Of a stretch of DNA of 64,000 nucleotides, positions 1 to 8,957 are shown in pieces. The translations under genes and the position numbers were made by a program. A model generated the notes under the pieces. That model was not told the origin of the DNA. It did not search any database and saw only the letters and a program-made list of their open reading frames with translations. This DNA comes from Pantoea sp. At-9b (GTDB lineage: Bacteria > Pseudomonadota > Gammaproteobacteria > Enterobacterales > Enterobacteriaceae). Position 1 is the stretch's first letter; each line of letters begins with the position of its first letter. The stretch covers positions 806,001-870,000 of the forward strand of contig NC_014837.1 in NCBI RefSeq assembly GCF_000175935.2. Direction: 5' to 3'.

Positions 1-1
1 A

Positions 2-1321
2 GAGCGCTACAGCACCCTCGGTGGTGTCTGTCTGAATGTTGGCTGTATCCCGTCAAAAGCGCTGCTGCACGTAGCGAAAGTCATTGAAGAAGCGAAAGCA
101 CTGGAAGAACACGGTATCGTGTTTGGTCAGCCTTCAACTGACATCAACAAAATTCGTACCTGGAAAGAGAAAGTCATCACACAACTGACCGGTGGCCTGG
201 CGGGTATGGCCAAAGGCCGTAAAGTCAAAGTGGTGAACGGTCTGGGTAAATTCACCGGTGCTAACACCCTGGTGGTTGAAGGTGAAGGCGGTGCGACCAC
301 CATCAACTTCGACAACGCGATCATCGCGGCAGGTTCTCGCCCGATTGAACTGCCATTCATTCCGCACGAAGATCCGCGCGTGTGGGATTCAACCGATGCG
401 CTGGAACTGAAAGAAGTACCGAAGCGTCTGCTGGTGATGGGCGGTGGTATCATCGGTCTGGAGATGGGTACCGTTTACCATGCGCTGGGTTCAGAGATCG
501 ACGTGGTTGAGATGTTTGACCAGGTGATCCCGGCAGCCGATAAAGACGTGGTGAAAGTGTTCACCAAACGCATCAGCAAGAAATTCAACCTGATGCTGGA
601 AACTAAAGTCACTGCCGTTGTTGCGAAAGAAGACGGTATTTACGTTTCTATGGAAGGCAAAAAAGCGCCGTCTGAAGCACAGCGTTACGACGCGGTGCTG
701 GTGGCGATTGGCCGTGTACCGAATGGTAAAGGCTTGGATGCTGGTAAAGCGGGCGTGGAAGTGGACGATCGTGGTTTTATCCGCGTCGACAAACAAATGC
801 GTACCAACGTGCCGCATATCTATGCGATCGGTGACATCGTTGGTCAACCGATGCTGGCGCACAAAGGCGTACACGAAGGCCACGTCGCGGCAGAAGTTAT
901 CGCCGGTATGAAGCACTACTTCGATCCGAAAGTGATTCCGTCAATTGCTTACACCGAGCCAGAAGTGGCATGGGTAGGTCTGACCGAGAAAGAAGCGAAA
1001 GAGAAAGGCATCAGCTACGAAGTTTCCACCTTCCCGTGGGCTGCTTCAGGCCGTGCCATCGCTTCTGACTGCGCTGACGGTATGACCAAACTGATTTTCG
1101 ACAAAGAAACGCACCGTGTTATCGGTGGCGCGATTGTCGGCACCAACGGCGGCGAGCTGTTGGGTGAAATCGGTCTGGCGATCGAGATGGGCTGTGATGC
1201 GGAAGATATCGCGTTGACCATCCATGCGCACCCGACGCTGCACGAGTCTGTTGGCTTGGCAGCAGAAGTGTTCGAAGGTAGCATTACCGACCTGCCGAAC
1301 CCGAAAGCGAAAAAGAAATAA
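2..1321 (+). CDS. lpd: Dihydrolipoyl dehydrogenase (E3), 5' end outside window
   Basis: FAD- and NAD-dependent E3 subunit that reoxidises dihydrolipoamide for the pyruvate, 2-oxoglutarate and glycine cleavage complexes in the cytoplasm. The reading frame is open from base 2 and begins in the conserved ERYSTLGGVCLNVGCIPSK segment, so the redox-active disulfide (CLNVGC) is present. About 35 N-terminal residues, including the first FAD-binding glycines, lie upstream of the window. Against the 474-residue E. coli protein the 439 visible residues complete the chain. The NAD-binding GGGIIGLEMG, the second FAD motif IYAIGDIVGQPMLAHKG and the C-terminal HAHPTLHE catalytic His-Glu motif are all intact. 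An internal ATG at 119 is not the start. A strong terminator follows. Confidence 0.98.
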   Translation, partial: ERYSTLGGVCLNVGCIPSKALLHVAKVIEEAKALEEHGIVFGQPSTDINKIRTWKEKVITQLTGGLAGMAKGRKVKVVNGLGKFTGANTLVVEGEGGATTINFDNAIIAAGSRPIELPFIPHEDPRVWDSTDALELKEVPKRLLVMGGGIIGLEMGTVYHALGSEIDVVEMFDQVIPAADKDVVKVFTKRISKKFNLMLETKVTAVVAKEDGIYVSMEGKKAPSEAQRYDAVLVAIGRVPNGKGLDAGKAGVEVDDRGFIRVDKQMRTNVPHIYAIGDIVGQPMLAHKGVHEGHVAAEVIAGMKHYFDPKVIPSIAYTEPEVAWVGLTEKEAKEKGISYEVSTFPWAASGRAIASDCADGMTKLIFDKETHRVIGGAIVGTNGGELLGEIGLAIEMGCDAEDIALTIHAHPTLHESVGLAAEVFEGSITDLPNPKAKKK

Positions 1322-1340
1322 GCGCTGAAAAATAAAAAAA

Positions 1341-1367
1341 ACGGCTCCCTGAGGGAGCCGTTTTTTA
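1341..1367 (+). terminator. Intrinsic terminator after lpd
   Basis: Stem ACGGCTCCCT/AGGGAGCCGT with a short loop followed by six T residues, 19 bases after the lpd stop codon. This is a canonical rho-independent terminator. Confidence 0.93.
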
Positions 1368-1394
1368 TTATACGTTTACTAATATATATATTCT

Positions 1395-1468
1395 GTAGCT
1401 GCGCGATTTATCGTATTCGTTTTATTACATGCAAATGTTTAAATAAGCGCGATAAATCGCGCCGCTAC
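1395..1468. repeat. Dispersed palindromic intergenic element, copy 1
   Basis: The left arm GTAGCTGCGCGATTTATCG and right arm GCGATAAATCGCGCCGCTAC flank about 35 bases of AT-rich filler. The arms match those at 36685-36724 and 61878-61947. It lies just beyond the lpd terminator. The rest of this 358-base gap (1322-1679) holds only the two hairpins listed separately and a weak imperfect stem near 1544-1572. I see no gene in it. Confidence 0.8.
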
Positions 1469-1644
1469 GTCGTCACGTGCTCCTTGATTTAAAGCGAGCA
1501 AACTCTCCACAACCCACCTCAATTCATTTCTGATGCTTAAGGCAGATTGCCTCAAGCGCCCGCAGGCAGTCTAATCTTATTTTTATTAATTTCACTGTTT
1601 ATTTTTATACTGTTTCTGCTCTTATTGCTTGTCTGTATTAGTTG

Positions 1645-1672
1645 TTCTCGTTACTTGATAAGGTAACGAGAA
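1645..1672 (-). terminator. Hairpin just downstream of the LysR gene
   Basis: Perfect 10-bp stem (TTCTCGTTAC/GTAACGAGAA) with an 8-base loop, seven bases past the LysR-family stop on the minus strand. There is no long T tract after it, so it may terminate weakly or only protect the 3' end. Confidence 0.5.
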
Positions 1673-1679
1673 TTGGATT

Positions 1680-2579
1680 TTATTTTCTATTTTCCTTAAG
1701 CCAGTCAATAAAATAACGTAAAGGCGTCGACAAATATTTACGACTTGGATAATAAAGCCAAAAGCCTTCTTCCACCTGAGTAAAATCAGATAAAATTTCC
1801 ACCAGATCACCTCGCTGGATGGCATCCATCACCGTTCCGTGATGTAAGAAGGCAATACCTGCCCCTGCCAGCGCCGCCTGCAAAATGCGTTCGTTATTGT
1901 CGAGCACCAACGAGCCGTTTACCGCCACTTCCTGTTTTTGCCCATCCTGCCAGAACTCCCAACGATAGCGACGCCCGCTGGGAAAACGGCGTTCTATACA
2001 GGGAAAATTGAGCAATGCAGCCGGTGAGTTGGGTACACCATAGCGTGCGATAAATTCGGGAGTAGCGACGGCCAGGGCACGCATTGGGATACCAAAGGGG
2101 ACCGCTACCATATCCTGCGCCAGCACCGCGCCGTAGCGCACCCCGGCATCGAAACCGGCGGCCACAATATCCAGCAGCGAATCGTTGCTGTCGATCTCCA
2201 GCGTGATGTCCGGATAGCGCTGCATAAACGGCAGGATCAACGACTGGAAAAATAGTGCTTCTGCTGAGCGCGGCATGCTGATACGCAGGCTGCCGCGCGG
2301 ATCGCTGCGCCAGTCGTTCAGCTCATCAACCGCCTGTGCCAGATCCTGCAAAGCCGGTTGAATGCGCTGGAGAAAACGATCTCCGGCCTCGGTCAGTGCC
2401 ACTTTGCGCGTGGTGCGATTTAACAGCCGCACCCCGAGGCGTTCTTCAAAATTACGCATTGCATGGCTGAGCGCAGAAGGCGTGATATTGCGTTCGCTGG
2501 CGGCTTTGCGAAAGCTCAGATGCTGCGCGATAGCGGCAAACATCTCCAGTTCCTGTAGCGTGGCGCGATAAGGGTTCAT
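1680..2579 (-). CDS. LysR-family transcriptional regulator
   Basis: A 299-residue protein of normal LysR length. Residues about 5-64 form the N-terminal winged helix-turn-helix ([53 protein letters not shown]). The remainder is the periplasmic-binding-like effector domain, which includes an [15 protein letters not shown] stretch typical of the AaeR/DsdC-like group that adjoins oxidoreductase genes. It is transcribed away from the aldo/keto reductase at 2678, with 98 bases between the starts. In this family that arrangement usually means the regulator controls its divergent neighbour. The effector cannot be told from sequence. E. coli has neither gene at this spot between lpd and acnB. Confidence 0.93.
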   Translation of the reverse strand: MNPYRATLQELEMFAAIAQHLSFRKAASERNITPSALSHAMRNFEERLGVRLLNRTTRKVALTEAGDRFLQRIQPALQDLAQAVDELNDWRSDPRGSLRISMPRSAEALFFQSLILPFMQRYPDITLEIDSNDSLLDIVAAGFDAGVRYGAVLAQDMVAVPFGIPMRALAVATPEFIARYGVPNSPAALLNFPCIERRFPSGRRYRWEFWQDGQKQEVAVNGSLVLDNNERILQAALAGAGIAFLHHGTVMDAIQRGDLVEILSDFTQVEEGFWLYYPSRKYLSTPLRYFIDWLKENRK

Positions 2580-2612
2580 TACTGAATTTTACTCACTAAA
2601 TCGGCAAGAATG

Positions 2613-2647
2613 CCTCAATTGTTGCTGCAATTGTTGAGGGTTATAAC
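2613..2647 (+). promoter_or_regulatory. LysR operator candidate overlapping the aldo/keto reductase promoter
   Basis: A symmetrical CCTCAA-N3-TTGC-T-GCAA-N3-TTGAGG sequence spans 2613-2639. A promoter overlaps it: -35 TTGTTG at 2619-2624, a 17-base spacer and -10 TATAAC at 2642-2647, reading right. The palindrome fits the T-N11-A form of LysR sites. Assignment to the neighbouring regulator is inference. Confidence 0.6.
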
Positions 2648-2677
2648 AATAACACTGACAGCAAAGAGGATGAAACA

Positions 2678-3673
<996 letters not shown>

Positions 3674-3697
3674 TCCACATCATGTGCTTCACAATAC

Positions 3698-3725
3698 AGC
3701 AGGCATTTATTGCCTGCTTTTTTTT
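3698..3725 (+). terminator. Intrinsic terminator after the aldo/keto reductase gene
   Basis: AGCAGGCA-TTTAT-TGCCTGCT stem-loop followed by eight T residues, 25 bases past the stop codon. Confidence 0.93.
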
Positions 3726-3791
3726 GTGATGTGGCGTCATTGAAGCGGAATCTGCTGCTTAACGAAAGGATGTTGCTTTTTTGTAAACAGA

Positions 3792-3820
3792 TTAACAATC
3801 AGCCGAAATGCTGCTATGCT
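3792..3820 (+). promoter_or_regulatory. Putative acnB promoter
   Basis: -35 TTAACA at 3792-3797, a 17-base spacer and -10 TATGCT at 3815-3820, giving a leader of about 85 bases before the acnB GTG. In E. coli the acnB leader is bound by the AcnB apoprotein and by RyhB. Whether that applies here cannot be read from the sequence. Confidence 0.55.
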
Positions 3821-3910
3821 GGCCGACGCGGAACCGGGCACCTCACCCTACTGTTGGACTGCGTTATAGGGTGCACCGGAAAGCTATACAATGAGAGCGA
3901 GGAGAACGTC

Positions 3911-6508
3911 GTGCTAGAAGAATACCGTAAGCACGTTGCCGAGCGTGCTGCCCAGGGAATCGTACCTAAGCCGTTAGATGCTTCCCAAATGGCCGCGCTG
4001 GTTGAACTGCTGAAAAACCCGCCAGCGGGTGAAGAAGAATTCCTTACTGACCTGTTGGTCAACCGTGTCCCACCAGGTGTTGATGAAGCGGCCTATGTAA
4101 AAGCCGGTTTCCTGGCAGCTGTCGCGAAGGGCGAAGCCCACTCTCCTCTGGTTACTCCTGAAAAAGCAGTCGAACTGCTGGGCACCATGCAGGGCGGTTA
4201 TAACATCCATGCGTTGATTGAGGCGCTTGATGATGACGCACTGGCCCCGATTGCCGCAGAGGCCCTGTCCCACACGCTGCTGATGTTCGATAACTTCTAC
4301 GACGTCGAAGAGAAAGCCAAAGCGGGTAACCCACACGCGAAAAAAATTATCCAGTCCTGGGCCGATGCAGAATGGTTCCTGAAGCGTCCTAAACTGGCAG
4401 AAAAAATCACCACCACCGTGTTCAAAGTGACCGGCGAGACCAACACCGATGACCTCTCTCCGGCACCGGATGCATGGTCTCGTCCGGATATTCCACTGCA
4501 CGCGCTGGCGATGCTGAAGAACGCCCGTGAAGGCATCGAACCCGATGATGCTGGTAACATCGGCCCAATCAAACAGATCGAAGCATTACAGAAAAAAGGT
4601 TTCCCGCTGACTTACGTCGGTGACGTAGTGGGTACCGGTTCTTCCCGTAAATCAGCCACCAACTCGGTGCTGTGGTTTATGGGTGAGGACATTCCGTATG
4701 TGCCGAACAAGAAAGGCGGCGGTCTGTGCCTTGGCGGTAAAATCGCGCCAATCTTCTTCAACACCATGGAAGATGCTGGCGCATTGCCGATCGAAGTGGA
4801 CGTTGATCGTCTGAATATGGGGGATGTGATCGATGTCTACCCGTATAAAGGCGAAGTGCGCAATCACGACACCGACGAACTGCTGGCGAAATTCGAGCTG
4901 AAAACTGAAGTGCTGCTGGATGAAGTGCGTGCCGGTGGTCGTATTCCGCTGATTATCGGTCGTGGCCTGACAGCCAAAGCCCGTGAATCTCTGGGTCTGC
5001 CGCACAGCGATGTGTTCCTGCAAGCCAAAGATGTTGCCGCCAGCAGCCGTGGCTTCTCACTGGCGCAGAAAATGGTGGGCCGTGCCTGTGGCGTGGAAGG
5101 TATCCGTCCTGGCGCGTACTGCGAACCCAAAATGACCTCAGTCGGTTCTCAGGACACCACCGGTCCGATGACCCGTGATGAACTGAAAGACCTGGCTTGC
5201 CTGGGCTTCTCCGCTGACCTGGTGATGCAATCTTTCTGTCACACTGCCGCTTACCCGAAACCGGTAGACGTGACCACGCACCACACCCTGCCAGACTTCA
5301 TTATGAACCGTGGCGGGGTTTCCCTGCGTCCGGGCGATGGCGTTATTCACAGCTGGCTGAACCGTATGCTGCTGCCGGATACCGTCGGTACCGGTGGTGA
5401 CTCCCATACCCGTTTCCCGATTGGTATTTCGTTCCCGGCCGGTTCAGGTCTGGTGGCGTTTGCTGCGGCAACGGGCGTGATGCCGTTGGATATGCCGGAA
5501 TCCGTGCTGGTGCGTTTCAAAGGCGAAATGCAGCCGGGCATTACCCTGCGCGATCTGGTGCACGCTATCCCGCTGTACGCCATCAAGCAGGGCCTGCTGA
5601 CCGTTGAGAAGAAAGGGAAGAAAAACATCTTCTCTGGCCGCGTGCTGGAAATCGAAGGTCTGCCAAAACTGAAAGTGGAGCAGGCGTTTGAACTGACCGA
5701 TGCGTCTGCTGAACGTTCTGCTGCCGGTTGTACCATCAAGCTGGATAAAGAGCCGATTATCGAGTATCTCAACTCGAACATCGTGCTGCTGAAGTGGATG
5801 ATCTCCGAAGGCTACGGCGATCGTCGTACTCTGGAACGCCGCGTCGAGGGTATGGAAAAATGGCTGGCCGATCCGCAACTGCTGGAAGGCGATGCGGATG
5901 CGGAATACGCTGCGGTGATCGACATCGATCTGGCTGAAATCAAAGAGCCGATCCTGTGTGCGCCGAACGATCCGGATGATGCGCGTTTACTGTCTGATGT
6001 GCAGGGTGCGAAGATCGATGAAGTATTTATCGGTTCCTGCATGACCAACATCGGCCACTTCCGTGCCGCTGGTAAGCTGCTGGATAGCCACAAAGGCCAG
6101 CTGCCAACCCGTCTGTGGGTGGCTCCGCCAACCAAGATGGATGCGGCACAGCTTACCGAAGAGGGCTACTACAGCGTGTTTGGTAAGAGCGGTGCGCGTA
6201 TTGAGATCCCGGGTTGCTCGCTGTGTATGGGTAACCAGGCGCGTGTGGCTGACGGTGCGACGGTGGTTTCCACCTCGACCCGTAACTTCCCGAACCGTCT
6301 CGGTACTGGCGCGAACGTGTATCTGGCCTCTGCGGAACTGGCGGCTGTCGCCTCGCTGCTGGGTAAACTGCCGACGCCGGACGAGTATCAGCAGTTCATG
6401 ACCCAGGTTGATAAGACGGCGGCAGATACCTACCGCTACCTCAACTTTGATCAGCTGCACCAGTACACCGATAAAGCCGACAACGTGATCTTCCAGACCG
6501 CGCTGTAA
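3911..6508 (+). CDS. acnB: Bifunctional aconitate hydratase 2 / 2-methylisocitrate dehydratase
   Basis: The main TCA-cycle aconitase, converting citrate to isocitrate via cis-aconitate and also hydrating 2-methyl-cis-aconitate. I place the start at GTG 3911, after a GGAG ribosome site. The product [16 protein letters not shown] then aligns end to end with E. coli AcnB at exactly 865 residues. The open frame runs back to 3710, but that part crosses the preceding terminator and the promoter and is not translated. The N-terminal HEAT-like domain comes first, then the swivel domain ([25 protein letters not shown]). The three [4Fe-4S] cysteines lie in GSCMTNIGH and [11 protein letters not shown]. 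Apo-AcnB is known in E. coli as an RNA-binding regulator. Confidence 0.98.
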   Translation: MLEEYRKHVAERAAQGIVPKPLDASQMAALVELLKNPPAGEEEFLTDLLVNRVPPGVDEAAYVKAGFLAAVAKGEAHSPLVTPEKAVELLGTMQGGYNIHALIEALDDDALAPIAAEALSHTLLMFDNFYDVEEKAKAGNPHAKKIIQSWADAEWFLKRPKLAEKITTTVFKVTGETNTDDLSPAPDAWSRPDIPLHALAMLKNAREGIEPDDAGNIGPIKQIEALQKKGFPLTYVGDVVGTGSSRKSATNSVLWFMGEDIPYVPNKKGGGLCLGGKIAPIFFNTMEDAGALPIEVDVDRLNMGDVIDVYPYKGEVRNHDTDELLAKFELKTEVLLDEVRAGGRIPLIIGRGLTAKARESLGLPHSDVFLQAKDVAASSRGFSLAQKMVGRACGVEGIRPGAYCEPKMTSVGSQDTTGPMTRDELKDLACLGFSADLVMQSFCHTAAYPKPVDVTTHHTLPDFIMNRGGVSLRPGDGVIHSWLNRMLLPDTVGTGGDSHTRFPIGISFPAGSGLVAFAAATGVMPLDMPESVLVRFKGEMQPGITLRDLVHAIPLYAIKQGLLTVEKKGKKNIFSGRVLEIEGLPKLKVEQAFELTDASAERSAAGCTIKLDKEPIIEYLNSNIVLLKWMISEGYGDRRTLERRVEGMEKWLADPQLLEGDADAEYAAVIDIDLAEIKEPILCAPNDPDDARLLSDVQGAKIDEVFIGSCMTNIGHFRAAGKLLDSHKGQLPTRLWVAPPTKMDAAQLTEEGYYSVFGKSGARIEIPGCSLCMGNQARVADGATVVSTSTRNFPNRLGTGANVYLASAELAAVASLLGKLPTPDEYQQFMTQVDKTAADTYRYLNFDQLHQYTDKADNVIFQTAL

Positions 6509-6528
6509 TTCATTTAAGGCGTTATCAG

Positions 6529-6554
6529 GGGGCGATGAGAATCGCCCCTTTTTT
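6529..6554 (+). terminator. Intrinsic terminator after acnB
   Basis: GGGGCGAT-GAGA-ATCGCCCC stem-loop followed by six T residues, 20 bases past the acnB stop. Confidence 0.95.
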
Positions 6555-7097
6555 ATGGGTAATTTTTCTTCCTCTTCATGCGGTAAGTTAAGAAAAATCA
6601 CTGATTTCATTTTTGTTAATCATTAATTTTTTTGCTGAATTCATCGCCTCCAGGGGTGTGATAATCACTGCTGAAGTAATATCGTTACGGTGAGTTATTT
6701 TTTATCCCGATGAATGGGGCCTTTTTATCTCACAGTCATTTATGAGCATGTTAATCCTATGTAATTTTTCTGCGAAAAATATTGGATTAACATCCTGCCG
6801 TTTGCTGCTTTCTTGCTGATACAAAACCAATCTTTATCTCAAATATGGAGGATAAAATTGTTTTAGGATAATTCTTAATCTGCGACTTTCCTTCCTCTTT
6901 TGGCCCGGTGTATGTTTTAAAAAAGTGGCAATACGTGAATCCACGGTCATTGTCATGACAAAGAGTTGCCTGCATTTTAATGATTAAATCTGAACGGTTG
7001 TCTAAAAGATGGCTGCGTTGATTTTCGCCACATTTAAGCAGATTTAAATATTTCAGGTGCCGGATAAAAAACATCATCGCAATACTGTGGGGTCAAA
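6555..7097. other. AT-rich intergenic gap before the pilus operon
   Basis: About 540 bases without a convincing gene. A 96-codon minus-strand frame at 6787-7077 has low-complexity, lysine/isoleucine-rich content and no ribosome site, so I do not call it. No strong sigma-70 promoter is evident just upstream of the pilin start at 7098. A TTGATT at 7018 has only a poor -10 partner. This is compatible with an activator-dependent pilus promoter. Confidence 0.5.
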
Positions 7098-7643
7098 ATG
7101 GAATTCAAATCCGCCGTCTGTGGTCTCGCCGTGGCTGTTGCCACGGTTTGTCAGCCTTTCACTGCGCAAGCCGCTGGCACCCTTAGCGGGCAGCTGGGCA
7201 TTCAGGTCATCATCAGCGAGGGTTGCACTGTAGGAAACAACGATTCCAGTGGGTCAACCAATGACTGGGGTTCCATCAACTTCGGTACCTACGCTGACCT
7301 CGCTAACATCATTGATGGCAGTGTGTTGGGTTCTGACGGCAGCAGTACCGTTACCGTCACCTGCACCAGTGGTCTCTCACCGACGATGACCCTGGACGGT
7401 GGTCTCAACGGGAGCAGCACGCTGCGCAATATGTCCTCCGGTAGCACACTGATCCCCTATCGCCTCTATTCCGACTCATCACGCAGTACCGAGATTGCGG
7501 TCAATGGCAGTGTCTCGCTGACGGCGGATGGCACCGAGCAGGATATCCCGATTTATGGTCGCATTCTGCCGTCTGACCAGAGCACAACCGCGCCGGCCTC
7601 CGGGACTTACGTTGATACGGTCACGGCAACGCTGGCCTGGTAA
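7098..7643 (+). CDS. Spore coat U-domain (Csu-type) major pilin
   Basis: A secreted pilus subunit of 181 residues. A signal peptide of about 26 residues ends near FTAQAAG. It is followed by a spore-coat-U domain with the signatures GxLGIQVIISEGCTV, the VTVTCTSG strand with the second disulfide cysteine, YRLYSD, and a terminal TYVDTVTATLAW donor-strand end. It is first in a five-gene unit whose order (two pilins, chaperone, usher, tip) matches the archaic sigma-fimbriae typified by Acinetobacter Csu, used for attachment to abiotic surfaces and biofilm. The ATG follows GGGGTCAAA. As the first and simplest subunit it is probably the shaft pilin, though that role is inferred from position. Confidence 0.9.
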   Translation: MEFKSAVCGLAVAVATVCQPFTAQAAGTLSGQLGIQVIISEGCTVGNNDSSGSTNDWGSINFGTYADLANIIDGSVLGSDGSSTVTVTCTSGLSPTMTLDGGLNGSSTLRNMSSGSTLIPYRLYSDSSRSTEIAVNGSVSLTADGTEQDIPIYGRILPSDQSTTAPASGTYVDTVTATLAW

Positions 7644-7658
7644 GCCTGGTGCTACGCC

Positions 7659-8177
7659 ATGGAGAGGCACATCGCGCTGAGCCTGTTGTGGTTTTCCTTG
7701 CCTTGTATGGCAAGCACCACGACCGACAGTTTTCAGGTCAGCGCGACCATCACCAGCGGCTGCGCCTTCGGCACCAGCGAAACCAGTGGCAGCACCGATT
7801 TTGGCACGCTCAGTTTCGGCACCATGACCGCGATCAGCAGCAACGTCGATGTGGCGAGCAACAGCGGAGCCGGATCGATTGTGGTGACTTGCACACCCGG
7901 AACCGCGATCAGTCTGGCGCTGGATTACGGTGAACATGGGGGCAGCGCCAGCAGCCGATACATGAGTAACAGCAGTGGTTCAGCCACCCTGGGTTATCAG
8001 CTTTATCAGGATGCGGCACACAGTGCCGTCTGGGGAACCGGATCACTGGCTTACAGCGTGGCATCGTTTCCCGACACGACCCAAACCTACACGGTCTATG
8101 GACGCCTGTTTGCCACCGATGGCTTACCCGTTTCCGGGACTTACAGCGATACCGTCACCGTGACTCTGACCTATTAA
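7659..8177 (+). CDS. Spore coat U-domain pilin, second copy
   Basis: A paralogue of the preceding subunit, 172 residues: signal peptide to about CMAST, then the same pattern (FQVSATITSGCAFG, IVVTCTPG, GYQLYQD, TYSDTVTVTLTY). It starts 15 bases after the first pilin with only a weak ribosome site, so translational coupling is likely. The tandem pair suggests one shaft subunit and one adaptor or minor subunit (compare CsuA/B with CsuA or CsuB in the Acinetobacter system, which has three small subunits where this operon has two). Which one forms the shaft is unresolved. Confidence 0.88.
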   Translation: MERHIALSLLWFSLPCMASTTTDSFQVSATITSGCAFGTSETSGSTDFGTLSFGTMTAISSNVDVASNSGAGSIVVTCTPGTAISLALDYGEHGGSASSRYMSNSSGSATLGYQLYQDAAHSAVWGTGSLAYSVASFPDTTQTYTVYGRLFATDGLPVSGTYSDTVTVTLTY

Positions 8178-8180
8178 ATA

Positions 8181-8957
8181 ATGAAAAAACAAACAATTAA
8201 ATATTTGCTGTTAATGATGATCGCGCTTCTCAGTGGCGCGGGTCATGCCGCCAGTTCGGTACTGGTGTGGCCGATTTTCCAGGTCATTGAGGCGGATCAG
8301 CAGGGCAGTGCGCTATGGCTGGAGAATCGTGGTAGCCGCCCGGTACGTTTACAAATTCGCGTGCTGGCCTGGCAGCAAGTGGCATACCGTGACCGTTATG
8401 CCGACCAAAATAACGTCATCGCCAGCCCGCCATTTGCTTCAGTGCCGCCACAACAGCGTCAGTTAATTCGTCTGATCCGCACTGGCGCACCGCCCAGCCA
8501 GGGGGAGCAGGCGTATCGCATCATCCTGGATGAAATCCCTGATGCCAACGTCCCGGCAGAAAAGAACAGCGCAGGCCTGCGGTTGCAGATGCGGTATGTG
8601 CTGCCGCTGTTTTTGGATGCACCAGGGGTCTGGACACAAACACGCAATGACCTGCATCGTGCCGCCGCCAGTGCCAGCCAGCCGCAATTGCACTGGCAGC
8701 AAGTCACCCAGCAAGGCAAACCGATGCTGCAAATCCGTAATCAGGGCGTGGTGCATGCCCGTCTGACCAATGTGTTCTGGGGCATGCAACCTGTCGCCAG
8801 TAAAGCCTCATTGACGCTAACCAAAGGTTTTCTGGGATATATCCTGCCGGGACAAACCATGCAGTTTCCCATGCCGCCAGGCCGAGCCATACCGGCTGGT
8901 GCCACACTCTATGCCCAATTGTCCGATAACGGTTCACCGGTTGCTTTAGCCCAATGA
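8181..8957 (+). CDS. Archaic pilus periplasmic chaperone (CsuC-like)
   Basis: A PapD-fold chaperone of 258 residues with an N-terminal signal peptide ending near GAGHAAS. It captures pilin subunits in the periplasm and hands them to the usher by donor-strand exchange. Visible family features are the N-terminal edge strand VLVWPIFQVIEADQQGSALWLENRG, the RQLIRLIRTG strand and YRIILDEIP. It starts three bases after the second pilin stop and overlaps the usher start (ATGA). The second domain ends in a short GSPVALAQ tail. Confidence 0.92.
   Translation: MKKQTIKYLLLMMIALLSGAGHAASSVLVWPIFQVIEADQQGSALWLENRGSRPVRLQIRVLAWQQVAYRDRYADQNNVIASPPFASVPPQQRQLIRLIRTGAPPSQGEQAYRIILDEIPDANVPAEKNSAGLRLQMRYVLPLFLDAPGVWTQTRNDLHRAAASASQPQLHWQQVTQQGKPMLQIRNQGVVHARLTNVFWGMQPVASKASLTLTKGFLGYILPGQTMQFPMPPGRAIPAGATLYAQLSDNGSPVALAQ

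Noticed and set aside
1622..1825. 67-codon minus-strand frame at the 3' end of the LysR gene
   Set aside because: Overlaps the LysR coding sequence in another frame and runs through the hairpin; a shadow frame.
6787..7077. 96-codon minus-strand frame between acnB and the pilus operon
   Set aside because: No ribosome site, no recognisable domain and composition typical of AT-rich noncoding DNA.
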